Shown: positions 50,601 to 59,058 of the stretch, one piece after another
Numbering within the stretch: the first letter of the stretch is position 1
Layout of the letters: each line of letters opens with the position of its first letter
Assembly: GCA_023807065.1 (NCBI GenBank)
Contig: JAJJLU010003529.1
Span: forward strand, 1-59,588
DNA: 59,588 nucleotides
Direction of reading: 5' to 3'
Source of the DNA: Isotricha intestinalis
Lineage: Eukaryota > Ciliophora > Litostomatea > Vestibuliferida > Isotrichidae
Notes under the pieces: generated by a model
What the model saw: only the letters and a program-made list of their open reading frames with translations
Told to the model about the DNA's origin: nothing
Databases searched by the model: none
Position numbers and translations under genes: made by a program

Positions 50601-52686
50601 AATTTATATATATTATATCAACTGTTAAGTTATCAATTTCCTTCCAATTTCCACATTGATCTTTATAACTAATTTTATAAGTGCCTTCATCAGATTCTGA
50701 TAAATCAGTTAAATTAGAAAATGAACAAGATAATATTTTATTATCATTTACATCAGATGTACAATCATTTGATACTTTATCTATATCATTAATAATGATT
50801 TCTTCAATTCCACTTGCATCTGTAGTAAAATTCAAAATGACATTTTGAACACCAGGTTTCATATAAAGACGAATATTATTATGGGTAAGTAATTGTAGTG
50901 TTTGAACAAAAATCAATCGCAAATTTTCGGGATCGATGTCGGTTTTGTCGTTTAAATCTAAAATTTCTGAAACAACTTTTAAAGAATAATTACCACTTTC
51001 AAAAAATACATTAGATAAAGAATAATCATATGTAACAAAAGTATTTATTATTGATGAATTTGTAGCCCTTGCAAATTTTATATCATAATTACGAATATTA
51101 ATAGCAACATTAATATCACTTTGCAAATCATAATGATAAGTTATAGATATATAAAGAGGTTCCATATCTTCAATATCTTGGCAAAATTCTTCCATTGTAT
51201 AATTTGCTAAATAAATATATCTATATTCCATTTGTTCGTCTGTATTATAATATCTGAAAAGGTATCTTCTTGCAGAAGTAGTATTTTTATTAAATGTTAT
51301 ATTATAAATATTATCAGTGCCAAGTGGATTTATTTCCACACCTACATATCCATTAATATACAATTGAACATCACTAGAAGTTGGATTTTGGTCTGAAAAA
51401 AATTTGGCTTGAAAAGTCATATTACCTTGTAATTGAGTAGCTATTTGTGTTTTCATAAAAAGTATTGGATTTAATATTATATAATTTGATACTACTAAAG
51501 TATAAGTAAGTGTAGAATTATTTGTTTGGTTATCTTTCGCATCAAATATAAAAAAAGTATAATTTGTAATATTAGTCAACCATGAATTGGGTATTTCAAA
51601 TTTTATTGTTTCGAAATTATTTAAATTCCAGTTTTGAATTATTTGTGGTTGTGATGATCCTAATCCCTTATATTCTATGTGATCTATTTGTTGTTCAAAA
51701 ATTGAATTTAATAAATGAATTGATAAATTAAATGTACTAGAATTTTTTAAAACATATGAAATTTTTTTTGAAAATATTTCTAAAGTATTATTAAATATTA
51801 ATATTTTTTCATATCCAATTGTTTCTGAGGCATTTGAAAATGAAACATTAAAGATTCCTTCTTTCATGTCAGATTCATCAATATCAATTGTATATTTATT
51901 ATTGTTGTTTATCGTAACTCTTATATTAAAAGCTTGGCCATAATTAATTGGATTGAAATTTAATTCATAAGTCCCATTTAAATTTGACTCAAATTCAAAA
52001 GCGAATCTAGCAAATGAATTTTTTTCTTTTGTGAATTGATAATAGGTTGGCCCAAATGATGTTATAGAATTTAATTTTCTCAATTTGATGTTTTTTTTGA
52101 TGTTAAAACATATTTGTTTTTTACATAAAATTATATTTGATTTAAACTTTGAGTTAAAATTATAAATATATTCTCCATTTAATTCCTTTTTTAATTGAAT
52201 TTTTTTATTAGAATAAGATGATTTAATGTAATAGTCATTTAATTGGAAAGAACTAATTATTTCATTATTTCTATATTGCACATGTTTTTGTAAATTTAAA
52301 ATTTCTTCAAAATTAAAAATTGGATTTTCATTGTTAAAATAATTTATATTTCCATTTGAAGAAACAATTGAATTTAATTTACATAAATAAAATTTATTTA
52401 AATTAATTTCAAAATAATAAAATTCATTTTCTTTATAAACTGTTGGATTATATTCTTCTCGAATTTGATCAGAATTAAAACATTCCATTTTTACTTTATT
52501 GATTATAAAGTTATTTTTTTCATTTTGAATTATAATTCTCATTGAATCATTTTTGAATGAAGGAATATAATAAATTTTATTTTTATCAAATTCATTTAAA
52601 AAAGAAAAACTCTTTACTAAAGGTAAAATTAAAAGGTATATGAAATAGAAGTATGTTATAAAAGGAAATCTAAATTTGGTTTCCAT
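41620..52686 (-). CDS. Giant repetitive surface protein with five-helix C-terminal module
   Basis: A 3,688-residue protein in one uninterrupted 11-kb frame. A signal peptide (to about residue 26) is followed by a ~2,900-residue ectodomain of beta-rich Ig-like units with many Asn-X-Ser/Thr sites and paired cysteines. Diverged units recur: SLTNVTCNL near 1000, ISNCSISNF near 1665, KNVTCLIDP near 2065 and TNLKCKLDN near 2450, each followed by a second Cys, then a Tyr-rich strand and an F-x-SNS-x-x-D/N-S-F block. Residues ~2980-3012 are EGF-like (CQDLC...CDRKWYNCSC...GLYC). A TM helix at ~3360-3383 leads to a Pro/Arg-rich linker (PRVPNRLRPLNKDPDQRE), then four helices near 3487, 3537, 3612 and 3650. 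This end, including FFWYYTIIWCYVYVNSQ, parallels that of the 909-residue protein. Function is unknown; adhesion or surface-coat roles are plausible. Confidence 0.93.
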   Translation of the reverse strand: METKFRFPFITYFYFIYLLILPLVKSFSFLNEFDKNKIYYIPSFKNDSMRIIIQNEKNNFIINKVKMECFNSDQIREEYNPTVYKENEFYYFEINLNKFYLCKLNSIVSSNGNINYFNNENPIFNFEEILNLQKHVQYRNNEIISSFQLNDYYIKSSYSNKKIQLKKELNGEYIYNFNSKFKSNIILCKKQICFNIKKNIKLRKLNSITSFGPTYYQFTKEKNSFARFAFEFESNLNGTYELNFNPINYGQAFNIRVTINNNNKYTIDIDESDMKEGIFNVSFSNASETIGYEKILIFNNTLEIFSKKISYVLKNSSTFNLSIHLLNSIFEQQIDHIEYKGLGSSQPQIIQNWNLNNFETIKFEIPNSWLTNITNYTFFIFDAKDNQTNNSTLTYTLVVSNYIILNPILFMKTQIATQLQGNMTFQAKFFSDQNPTSSDVQLYINGYVGVEINPLGTDNIYNITFNKNTTSARRYLFRYYNTDEQMEYRYIYLANYTMEEFCQDIEDMEPLYISITYHYDLQSDINVAINIRNYDIKFARATNSSIINTFVTYDYSLSNVFFESGNYSLKVVSEILDLNDKTDIDPENLRLIFVQTLQLLTHNNIRLYMKPGVQNVILNFTTDASGIEEIIINDIDKVSNDCTSDVNDNKILSCSFSNLTDLSESDEGTYKISYKDQCGNWKEIDNLTVDIIYINFLVKIEPPIVLESVKGTKNVTLTYNTSFVNNNLTNFILILNPNNMNVGYNFTFSNISQVGNTIIFNPENVAIGIYYVYTEFTNSTRNFVSDLRFKITNLNVTFTFNHLYFVLNNENNEYDFEHRLIISVSGNGANNVSGIYERNTDIELDKSNNNYSKIMDSPGVFNYDYMDNEIESRSPIDETVYVVKLYSNLFTTNVNECNFYYFNIILTQSSFFNGTLQLDNSYVELNDKKFFVQKNQTNYYYLIDYKDFDDYNYTLKIFENDNDDQYIYIKKPINLTYIIPPEYQYKTNRTISLTNVTCNLTSVDIKFIKNQNVKDLNCTNGNYDPSSKIKSCSIIFNNIYGYHDVQVNGLNITKQTFLSNSLCDSFFDINTDNTTIGIPQSIIINNPNQDFYMPKLEGINYNLTTEQNSVIEYVGTLNDNFIVDAQNYTINLTVDYGANYEVIINYLTRHLEDWENNNSPCIRHNFQYDNIFYHYLYKTKYPIIFLEKNSVVSSYPIEIEFADPNYANQFYNHFDILNCIPPSNKLVNCTLKNNNGAGYYRIRLNNIINSDTFKYISLYYITGNKCQPISATNLNTDIIITIDFHIDLGSVTVFYSNRNKNLLQTFVAQNSNIYTFNYTLPVSDFTEGIAKLYASHQKIYTARFPFDTGIQFYNYYEIDSVEGTLLSRHSQYIKIKFNDDNKIVDNCFHSFTLKNDNESYNSISIIYNLTENYIVIEFNVENATLGEYELYLIDVCGNELNQNQNISIISFHTDRNHYVINNNYNDLIYGTLKGGIKGLYINYYLNGSTTPKGFLSDNENGTYSFNITDPGVYTFSFLNFQDSSVKHDLNISINVVEYFSSFYNSTISTNDMCLLYEIDLNFSLNWSNSYNFSHQIYLEGPNSTCNIDSCYSLINNNNESYQINNKDLGLYPGKKYNILVVENNDVSIPLYSYNFIFGKISLAPPNERFFYLKAPYIKFISNCSISNFSNDPLSFNAIESTSQSFNYTCNNIDSHYDQFTKIYTCVLQPQINYGNDVGGYYSISYNDYSITDKVFISKAIEDGTFIVNYSDLKSGTNRLSIKSEDFFLEELSKFFIGTNYTNTFTADSDIIVTPEIDKDNNSKSIIYIDFNLTKGETKYFFRMERKDIEYDNDPHYPPIQNFIDFEDRYPLKVSLPDVRFFFDKVYIVEESKHLCINKELYNNVTITVSSNFTEDLDSITNITVGYTPLEDEKELCCSQAIKISQEKYYYMIPQDNNIVNFGLYKFYYYSTLASSPPTLIDSYVITTNKIEEIFILPNTTTCINIKDYTPQVSFNENYYFKEYLDKSNIGFLLKDTNNGYIYKYNFNGNNYTFPQDLQKNITITNSFELGVTEKDNRNCLVSSNEITLINNEFTIDKNLIHYEDNIIFKNVTCLIDPITIENGNDNYTLQCGEISNLTLVCAYDITVFPNGYSNNYNINYGTTAIEKNVSIYNSILNGSFNLDLSSGITYNARNQIRIFSDNFDVSKITEVTITNDEDDNIITCKKNNNTCNITNINTSSLIINPILENGKSYYINTLTRDLVDNEKSGKNSKTINIPIDSLVELKIDKSIIVLQNNANNIGKVTITNVRDGSIDNVFALDTQNNQINLIKNSSNTYILESNKPEFYKFYYTLPDQSINYSTNITAEFVQKGSDLFNISYISNCILKDTNFTTNITWKRINTTTFPQLSVYLNGTLLILSSSNQFYSGQAKLEGEYELLIYQPNNNLLYNSRIEENLVFVFTPLTHSDYYYKDYIYFTNLKCKLDNLSLRYSNNQPISLKCGDISNATIICNISSNPIRTFGNHTILYNSRSTGETTFISNSFSDSKFELTPKESQNPQNINVTIISSSNDFYMPSIKSITLVPSRNEENLLIDNFTIQNNNLSFVFNGSAGNIYTIVLNGHSISNYNNPLSKNLTDKIQIIGTFTLKEIFSVFKFNEQADFSFELKFNIDIAQNDTNQINVMPSGCQVGTLNNDKTLNISCKLIADSAKTINITYRNDFFDNYYIFIRESDGKHCESNGYTTNNFKLYKPSDLQKDVTISFTNNTDFDSILSDNIYFCYGTSSLNPTNVIIEMNSYKKEYTLDEITTPINNKLILQESTLVEGGKSQNVLITFDTDLSYNEITSCKISNNTQFLNSGNFNKEDTKNNNNPKQIIYTFNLENVSNGNYTLECTNLCGTTYNTSIEVNLLTCIPPLVKSNSNSKIECKRCLEINTSTPYYKYGDGKCVTYDDCINDNYGFLNPIETTYMCIQVPYGLIKVNNTYYLPETENTLLISVDSDQFCQDLCDVVGYDGSCDRKWYNCSCDSVFEGLYCQSNSIDKEFQTIIENFPSNWSSILITHVVNAKSILYYLEKNRIPENTTLIDEYINKFEQNDISDIGDYNIFYFIEIYNYLISLKQTRLRRLKINETNVHEINKQTYEKTENTILNDENQYKIFSDSLGLVTWIWYINKATEKVKESLKSYEKSSLSIINFTNCFNENYKIILTIIPPNFYSSGKQSDTSGIELKYSIYNENNEPFEGSSEICENVDIYISQRNLDFDIPFYKFYKKGEIDIYDKNNKAFSNPCFQSSKFKWDLTQKYRKTYIYQNITYNYEDKCTYKGIDYLNESEQENINSLIQYQCKINTNINEIKIYNSTDSIENSDKEYNLPFKCHNKVKKIHKNIGFWLYLIIIILYIISSIINTFYYQKFDGNNKGVKNDGIINNRKETMKPRVPNRLRPLNKDPDQREQNIPEERGLENGESVTTDEDKSINQKYNNVTQTENLTLWDSFKKNLFSLHPLFTIGRCSIIRPLMITHFIFLFNISNIFGFNALILNEKRIKRKIWDKGRKNFAYPMRHEFGRIIAVILITMICTVLIRLVSIVSFYSSKITENELSKKIEESNGMEKNESQINDEVNDYINNVFNKKYQKRNLIAIIIMFLSSVFFWYYTIIWCYVYVNSQSVLFYTLIWSLLWFWFLACIYIVLISIFESILKFSEKTTYRLKILFCF

Positions 52687-53421
52687 TTAATATTTTTATA
52701 TATAAAGTATTTTTTATCTTAAATATTTATTAAATAATTATGGTCTATTAAATGTTTTATAACTTAGCATTAATTTATATTTAAATTTAATTTTTATTTG
52801 TATATTTAAACTAAAATTATGTTATTCAAAATTAATTCGGTAAATTTATTTTTAGATTTAATTATATTGCTTAAACGTTTTTTAATTAATATATCCATAA
52901 TAATATACATATTTTTTATTTTAATTATTTATATTCTTTTTTTGGAATTAATTAATAAATAAATCATAAGGAATAGGGATTCAAAAAAAGTTAAAAATTT
53001 AGAATTCACTTTTCATATACATTAGAATTTAAACATTTGATTTGTTAATAATTATTAAATTAGAAATCCAATAAATTATTTGATAATTATAATCATAAAA
53101 TATGCTATTAGATGATGTGATATTTAAATTTTAATTTGAATAATGAATGTTTAATTGAGTGAAAATTTAAAAAAAAATTATTTTTAGATTTAAGATCCAC
53201 CTATTTACAAATCAAAAAATAAATTGATTTAAATCAAAACGTTATACAATTATAAAAACAGAAACTTTTCCAACCATTCAAAAAAATTAAAAATAAATTT
53301 ATAAAGTTTCATTTAATATTATTAATAAAAAAAATTTAAATATAAATAAAGATTTGCAATTAAGAAATTATTTAGTTGCTTATTATTTTCACAATTTAAT
53401 CAATTAAAATTAAAAAATTTA
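52687..53421. other. Intergenic region, no feature recognised
   Basis: About 735 bp upstream of the giant gene. It is strongly A/T-rich with no coding-like frame, repeat or RNA signature visible. It should contain the promoter of the giant gene and the 3' flank of the next minus-strand gene. Confidence 0.55.
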
Positions 53422-54624
53422 TCAATTATTTACGTTTTTATTTAGATAAAATGTTAAATTTCCTTCTGTAGTTCCAATCTTAATTACATTATTAATTCCA
53501 TATTTTAAAGTTTCTTCAATATTAATATACCAAGCAAACATTTTATAGTAACCTTTTTGTAAGAATTTAAGAACATTCTTAAAATTTTCTTTTCCAATTT
53601 TTTTATTATTTATAAATAAATGTGTATAATAATTATTAATATTATCATTTTTTATATTAAACATATGTTCCTTATCTTCTAATTCTTTTTGAATTTCATT
53701 AAATAATTCATTTTCATCCAATTTTTTATATATATTATTTGAAATTGGATTAATTTGATTTTTAATATTTAAATTTTTTTTTTCAATATTTTGTGCTTTC
53801 CTAATTATTCCATTAATAACATTATTATTTGAAATTCTGTAATTTATGTTATTAATTGGATTATAATCACCTAAAATATAATTAAAATACTCAAGAATAT
53901 CTAATAAATATAAATTATTTATATATTTAGAAAAATTAGATAAATTAATGGATTCTGATTTTTCTGATTCATAATCAGGAAAAACCATTTTAGTAATTAT
54001 TTCTTTAATATTATCTAAAAGTAAATCATCAAAAGGTTTAATTTCCATTTTTATTTCTTTATTTATAAAAAAATTATCAAAAGTATTTGATAAATTTACA
54101 TTATTATATAAAATTGTTGATTTCAATGAATCATATTTATTACTTAATTTCCTTAAATACCTTTCTTCTCTATAAAAATTTTTATTTATTTTAGTTTCTA
54201 AATTTGAATAAAGGGGATTATTAATATATTTTTCAGTAAAAATTTCTTTATTAAAATTTTTGAGTTTAATACTTTTGTAAAGAGTAATATTTAAGTCTTC
54301 AATTATATTTCCATTTTTTATTTGTTTTTGACCTTTATAAAAATGGAAATCTTCTTTATTATTAATAGAAGAAATTAATAATTTATTTCCTTCTTCATAT
54401 ATTTCAGCATAACAAGAAAGAGAAGTAATTGAATAAAATTCCGGTGATAAATTTAAATTTTGTGTATAATTTAAAAATTCAGCCATTTCTTTTGAAAATT
54501 TTTGATAATAAAAATATACATTTTCACTTTCTTCTTCAACTAACAAAAAATTTTTTTCAATTTTATTTTGAGTTGTTTGGTTATTTGAATATTCTGGATA
54601 TTCGATTATAAATGATTTTGACAT
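53422..54624 (-). CDS. Uncharacterised protein
   Basis: The 400-residue product is not recognised. It lacks a signal peptide, membrane helix or low-complexity dominance. The N-terminal third (IIEYPEYSNN, VYFYYQKFSKEMAEFLNY, ITSLSCYAEIYEEGNKLLIS) and C-terminal third (LQKGYYKMFAWYINIEETLK, NVIKIGTTEGNLTFYLNKN) look globular. The middle includes an acidic helix near EFNYILGDYNP-type sequence at about 245-255. It has few cysteines, suggesting a cytosolic protein. Flanking spacers are long and a decayed gene lies upstream on the other strand. The composition is typical of the window's genes, so it is probably functional. Confidence 0.65.
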   Translation of the reverse strand: MSKSFIIEYPEYSNNQTTQNKIEKNFLLVEEESENVYFYYQKFSKEMAEFLNYTQNLNLSPEFYSITSLSCYAEIYEEGNKLLISSINNKEDFHFYKGQKQIKNGNIIEDLNITLYKSIKLKNFNKEIFTEKYINNPLYSNLETKINKNFYREERYLRKLSNKYDSLKSTILYNNVNLSNTFDNFFINKEIKMEIKPFDDLLLDNIKEIITKMVFPDYESEKSESINLSNFSKYINNLYLLDILEYFNYILGDYNPINNINYRISNNNVINGIIRKAQNIEKKNLNIKNQINPISNNIYKKLDENELFNEIQKELEDKEHMFNIKNDNINNYYTHLFINNKKIGKENFKNVLKFLQKGYYKMFAWYINIEETLKYGINNVIKIGTTEGNLTFYLNKNVNN

Positions 54625-55174
54625 AAAATATTGATAATTATTAAATTAATTAAGAAATTTTATCATAAATATATGTTTTAAATTAAATAATTTTTTCTTT
54701 ATTCCTAATTTTTTTCTATTCATTTGAAAATTATTTTGTGAATGATAAATAATTAGGATTTTTAAGAGTTAATTTTTTGAAAATTTATAAATTTAAGCAT
54801 TGAAAGGTTTTTTAAGTGAATTTGAATACTATTTGACCAAATAATAGAAAAAAATATATCTTTTAAATTTATTTTCTTAATCCTTTTGATTAGACTAAAA
54901 TAAATCTTTTTAAATCATTTTTAGGAAAGGTACAAAAATACTAAATATGAAAATCTATAATTTTGTTTTAATTCATTAGAAAAAAATGAAGAGAAGACTA
55001 AATTTTTTCACTTTATAAATAATTACACTTATTTAATTAAATATTTAATTAATTAATTATATAAAATCTATAAAACAAATTTAGATAATTAAATTTGATG
55101 ATAAAATTAATTTATTAATTATTTAAAATATTTTAAACAAAATAATTTAAGAGAAGTTTAATTTAATGTTTTAA
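54625..55174. other. Intergenic region, no feature recognised
   Basis: About 550 bp of AT-rich sequence upstream of both the unknown minus-strand gene and the decayed plus-strand gene. No frame over ~25 codons looks coding and no repeat is evident. Confidence 0.5.
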
Positions 55175-56240
55175 AAATTAACTGTCATTTCTTCAAGAAA
55201 AAATAACAATGAATTAAATACGATAATAAAAAAATTTTTTAAAACAATAAAAAATAATATTAATAATATTAAAATTTTACCCTATGAATATTATATAATT
55301 TTTGAAACAAAATAATCAAGAAGACGTTGTTAAACCAATTGATTCATTTGATATAAAATCTGGAAATATTGAACAAAGAATATTTAATTTGAGTTAAAGA
55401 TAATCTTTCATTATTGAATCATAAATTTTCTATAATAGGTTTAAAAGATAAAGAAACAAAAAATTTAAATTTAAGATGAAGTGCAAAAAACAAATATGAT
55501 AGAAAATTTTCCTTTTAATAAACTAATTAATGATAATAATAATAAATATTATAAATTACAAAGTAAACTATTTAAAAGAGATTTATCAACAAATACTCCT
55601 TCGTTAGCGATTCCTTTAAAAATGAATTTTTATCAAAACAAACTTTAATCTATAATAATCTTTGTAATAATCAATAAAAGAGAAAAACAACTTTCTCAAT
55701 TTCAAAAAAAAAAAAATGGAATTACAATGAAAATTTAAGAGTAATAGGAATTAAATTACCAGGAATAAGAGCAAAAATATTTATTCATTTAGAAGAATTA
55801 TAAAATTCATTTGATTTTCCTATTGAAAGAGAAAAAGTTTATTTACAAAATGAAAGAAATAAAAATTGCTTATATAGATTATTATCTTTTATTAATTTAG
55901 AATATTATTTAAATAATTTTTTTGATAATTGTTATACTTCATCTAAATTACTTTTTGTTCAAATGCAAAGAAAACAAATTTTAAATGAAGATATATTAAT
56001 TCAAGAAATTGGAAATGATAAAATTGGTTTTATAAAGAGAATAAAATTAAAAATGAAGAATGTAAACGTATTTAAATTAAAAAATGGAATTTTAGATAAT
56101 AAAAATTATTTAATATTTCAAAAATTGTTATTTTTGAAAGAAAAAAAGAGAATTATGTAATTTGTGTCCATTTTTTAGAAAATATTTCATTAAATGTTTT
56201 ATCTATAAATATATTCTTTATTTCATTGGAGGAAAATTAA
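55175..56240 (+). pseudogene. Decayed protein-coding gene, family unknown
   Basis: The plus strand can be read as a ~340-residue protein only with several frame changes and stops. Segments in order: LTVISSRKNNNELNTIIKKF (55178 onward); QEDVVKPIDSFDIKSGN (frame +1, about 55317); DNLSLLNHKFSIIGLKDKET; MIENFPFNKLINDNNNKYYK; RDLSTNTPSLAIPLK; then LRVIGIKLPGIRAKIFIHLE with an in-frame TAA at 55801, FDFPIEREKVYLQNERN and RLLSFINLEYYLNNFFDN; and finally YVICVHFLENISLN after another shift near 56153. Only the part 55963-56160 is open with an ATG. The text is clearly protein-like and not low complexity, so this is an inactivated gene or several unrecognised introns. Introns are less likely because no GT...AG pair sits neatly at the breaks. 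Confidence 0.7.
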
Positions 56241-56865
56241 ATATTATTAGATTTAAGTTATTTATTTATTTAACATTTTTGATATGTAGAATATTATAAT
56301 TTATTATTTTTTGAACAAAGAAAAGATTTATTAAAGTTATTTTATATAAACACTCTTTTTTCAATGGAAAAATTATATAAATAAATACTCATAATAAATA
56401 ATTATATTTTTATTTATTTAATAAAATTTAATTAAAAAGTAAAACAAAAAATTAATTAAAATTTTTATTGATTCATTGCTTTATAATTAAATAATTTCCA
56501 AAATACTTTTAATGATTTGACCTATATACAAAACTTTCGAACAATATAAAATAAAAATTTCCAATTATGTTAATAGTATTTAATTTTGTTCAAAAAGAGA
56601 AATTATTACTTATGTAATAAGAACAAATAAAAATAAAAATTTCTTTAAAAAACTAAAGTTTATGTGTTAAATGATTAAATATTAAATTTAAAATATAAAT
56701 ATTTCTTTTATAAATACTTAATATTAAAAAGAATATAATATTAATTAAACAAATAATTTATAATATTGAAATAATAATTTTTTATTTTTACTTAAATTTA
56801 AATAAACATAAATTAAAAACAATATATTAATTATTTAAAAATATATATATATAAAAAATATATTT
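56241..56865. other. Intergenic region, no feature recognised
   Basis: About 625 bp after the decayed gene and 3' of the CLC gene. It is mostly A/T with a short TATATATATA run near 56845. No coding or RNA features are visible. Confidence 0.5.
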
Positions 56866-59058
56866 TTATTTTTCAGTTTTTTGTACAAAATCTTCTTTAG
56901 TAATTACACCAATTAATTTTCCTTCATCAGTCACAAAAACATGAGAAACATTTAAAAAAGTAAAAAGAAATTGAATTTGAATTACAGAAAAAGTTTTTTC
57001 AATAGTTAAACAAGATTTATCACATCCTAAATTTTTATCATTTAAATCAATTTTTCTTCCTAGAAAAATTTTATCTTTTTTTGATTGTTGTTCAAAAAAA
57101 ACCATAATTCTCATACAAGATTCTTGTTTAAAATTTTTATTTAAAATCAATCTTTCTTTATCTCTGATACTCATATATAATTTTCTAAACTTTCTTTTAA
57201 TTTGTTGAATTAAACCTCTTTTAATATTAAAAAATTTTTTTTTAGTAAAACTAAAATATTCAGTAAAATTACTTTGTCCTTTAATACTAAAATTACCTTT
57301 AACTTCATTATACATTGAAAAAACATAATTAAATAAATTTTGAGCTGAAATTTTGGATTTAATAAATCCTTTTTTATCAATAATAGGGACACTTAAAAAA
57401 GTATTTTTTGGCATTTTACTCATAACCAATAATGCATTAATAATTTTTAAATTTCCTTCTTCTAAAAAATAATCAACTTTACTCATAATATCTCCAGCAG
57501 TTAAAGAGTACATATTTCTGGATTTAATGGCAGGTAAATAAGGTAAATTTTTAATAGCAAGTAAGACATCAAATATACCCATACTTAAACTTTGTCCTAC
57601 TAAATTAGCAATAAGACAACTTAATAATAAAGGAACTAAATATCTTCTTGTTCCAGTCATTTCAAAAACCATTAAAGCTGAACTTACAGTATGTGAAAAA
57701 CCAGAAAATGTTGCAGCTGCTGCTATCATTGCACATCCACTTTCTATATTTATTTTAAAAAATTTATATATTATGTGACCGTATATTCTTCCAAATATTG
57801 CTCCCATTGAAAATATTGGACCAAATACTCCACTTGGTATTGTACATATTAATCCTAATATTGTTAAACAATATTTACATAAGAAACATAATATTAAATA
57901 ATAAAATTCATTTGGATGATTCCATTTAGGAACTTCATTTGAATTTGCTGAAAATAATGTAAACATTATTATTTTATCTGTTTTTTGTAATGGAGTTATA
58001 AAGAATGTTATAAATGAAGTTATTAAACCTACAATAGCTGCGAATTTAAAACGTGAGTTTAAAAAGGATAATTTAGTTTTTTTTCTAATAAAAACTCCTT
58101 TAGCTATTAAAGTAGAACATGAAGCACCAATAGCACCACAAATTAACCCAATAATAATAAAATTAAATAATTTGAATCCTTCATTGACTTTAATATCATT
58201 AGTATCATTAATAACTTCGATTAATTTTTCTTTCATGAAAATATTTTGAATAATAATAACAATTACAGAACTAAAGAAACTTTTCCACAAATTACTAACA
58301 ATATAAATAGAAGCAGTACTTTCAATACTAAATAAAACTCCTCCTAAAGGAGCTCCAAGAGCCCAAGTTATACCAACAGCACAAGCAATAGAAAGCATTT
58401 TAATTTTTGAAGAAGTATGTTTATTAATTTTATTAAAATAATTAACTTTCATACATCTATTACAAATTAAACAAGATAAATGAACATAAGGACCAACTTT
58501 TCCAACAGAACAACCTGAAACTAAAGCTGCGAATAAACCAAGAGATTTACCTATAAATGCATTAAATGAAAAATATTTAAATTTGGAAACTCCACTTAAT
58601 ACTGTTTTCATTTCTGGAATTCCACTTCCATCTGCATCAGGACTTATAAATGCTCCTACACTTGTGGCAAGTAACATAAATAATATTCCTGATATTGTCC
58701 ATAATAGAAAATTTAATATTGGAGATTTTGATGATGATATCATTATACGCATTTTTCTACCTGTAAATATTAATTTTTCCAGAAATAATAAAAAAAATGA
58801 TACAACTATTGTAAATGTTAATATAAATATCCATTCTAATGGATCTAGTAAATGTAAATTTATTATTATTCTTTTTATTATTGATTTTGGCTTCTTTTTC
58901 TCTTGAGATACTTTTTCTGAATCATCAACTTTCGAAATTTGAGCTGTTATTGAATCACGAGATAAATCGTCAAAGTTTGAGGCAAAGGAAGTTAAAAGAT
59001 AGTTTGAACGCTGATTTGGTCGAGCTGGGTTGAATGTTATGTAGTTTTTTTGGTTCAT
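56866..59058 (-). CDS. CLC-family chloride channel with CBS domains, gating glutamate replaced
   Basis: A 730-residue CLC protein with a cytoplasmic N-terminus (1-70), membrane domain (~72-515) and two C-terminal CBS-type regions (~520-580 and ~670-728, ending KLIGVITKEDF). The chloride-binding motifs are intact: GSGIPE (144-149), GKVGPYVH (186-193), GVFGP (411-415) and the pore Tyr in LPYLP (~508). In GKxGP the external gating Glu is Val188. In VLFSIESTAS the residue equivalent to the internal proton-transfer Glu of CLC exchangers is Ser247. CLC exchangers need both; plasma-membrane channels of the CLC-K type also carry Val at the first site. It is therefore predicted to be a passive, constitutively open-type Cl- channel, not a Cl-/H+ exchanger. 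The ATG at 59058 is the first in frame. Confidence 0.95.
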   Translation of the reverse strand: MNQKNYITFNPARPNQRSNYLLTSFASNFDDLSRDSITAQISKVDDSEKVSQEKKKPKSIIKRIIINLHLLDPLEWIFILTFTIVVSFFLLFLEKLIFTGRKMRIMISSSKSPILNFLLWTISGILFMLLATSVGAFISPDADGSGIPEMKTVLSGVSKFKYFSFNAFIGKSLGLFAALVSGCSVGKVGPYVHLSCLICNRCMKVNYFNKINKHTSSKIKMLSIACAVGITWALGAPLGGVLFSIESTASIYIVSNLWKSFFSSVIVIIIQNIFMKEKLIEVINDTNDIKVNEGFKLFNFIIIGLICGAIGASCSTLIAKGVFIRKKTKLSFLNSRFKFAAIVGLITSFITFFITPLQKTDKIIMFTLFSANSNEVPKWNHPNEFYYLILCFLCKYCLTILGLICTIPSGVFGPIFSMGAIFGRIYGHIIYKFFKINIESGCAMIAAAATFSGFSHTVSSALMVFEMTGTRRYLVPLLLSCLIANLVGQSLSMGIFDVLLAIKNLPYLPAIKSRNMYSLTAGDIMSKVDYFLEEGNLKIINALLVMSKMPKNTFLSVPIIDKKGFIKSKISAQNLFNYVFSMYNEVKGNFSIKGQSNFTEYFSFTKKKFFNIKRGLIQQIKRKFRKLYMSIRDKERLILNKNFKQESCMRIMVFFEQQSKKDKIFLGRKIDLNDKNLGCDKSCLTIEKTFSVIQIQFLFTFLNVSHVFVTDEGKLIGVITKEDFVQKTEK

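Noticed and set aside
54625..56865. Decayed plus-strand gene as a relative of the unknown minus-strand protein at 53422-54624
   Set aside because: I compared the translated pieces by eye and found no matching motifs.
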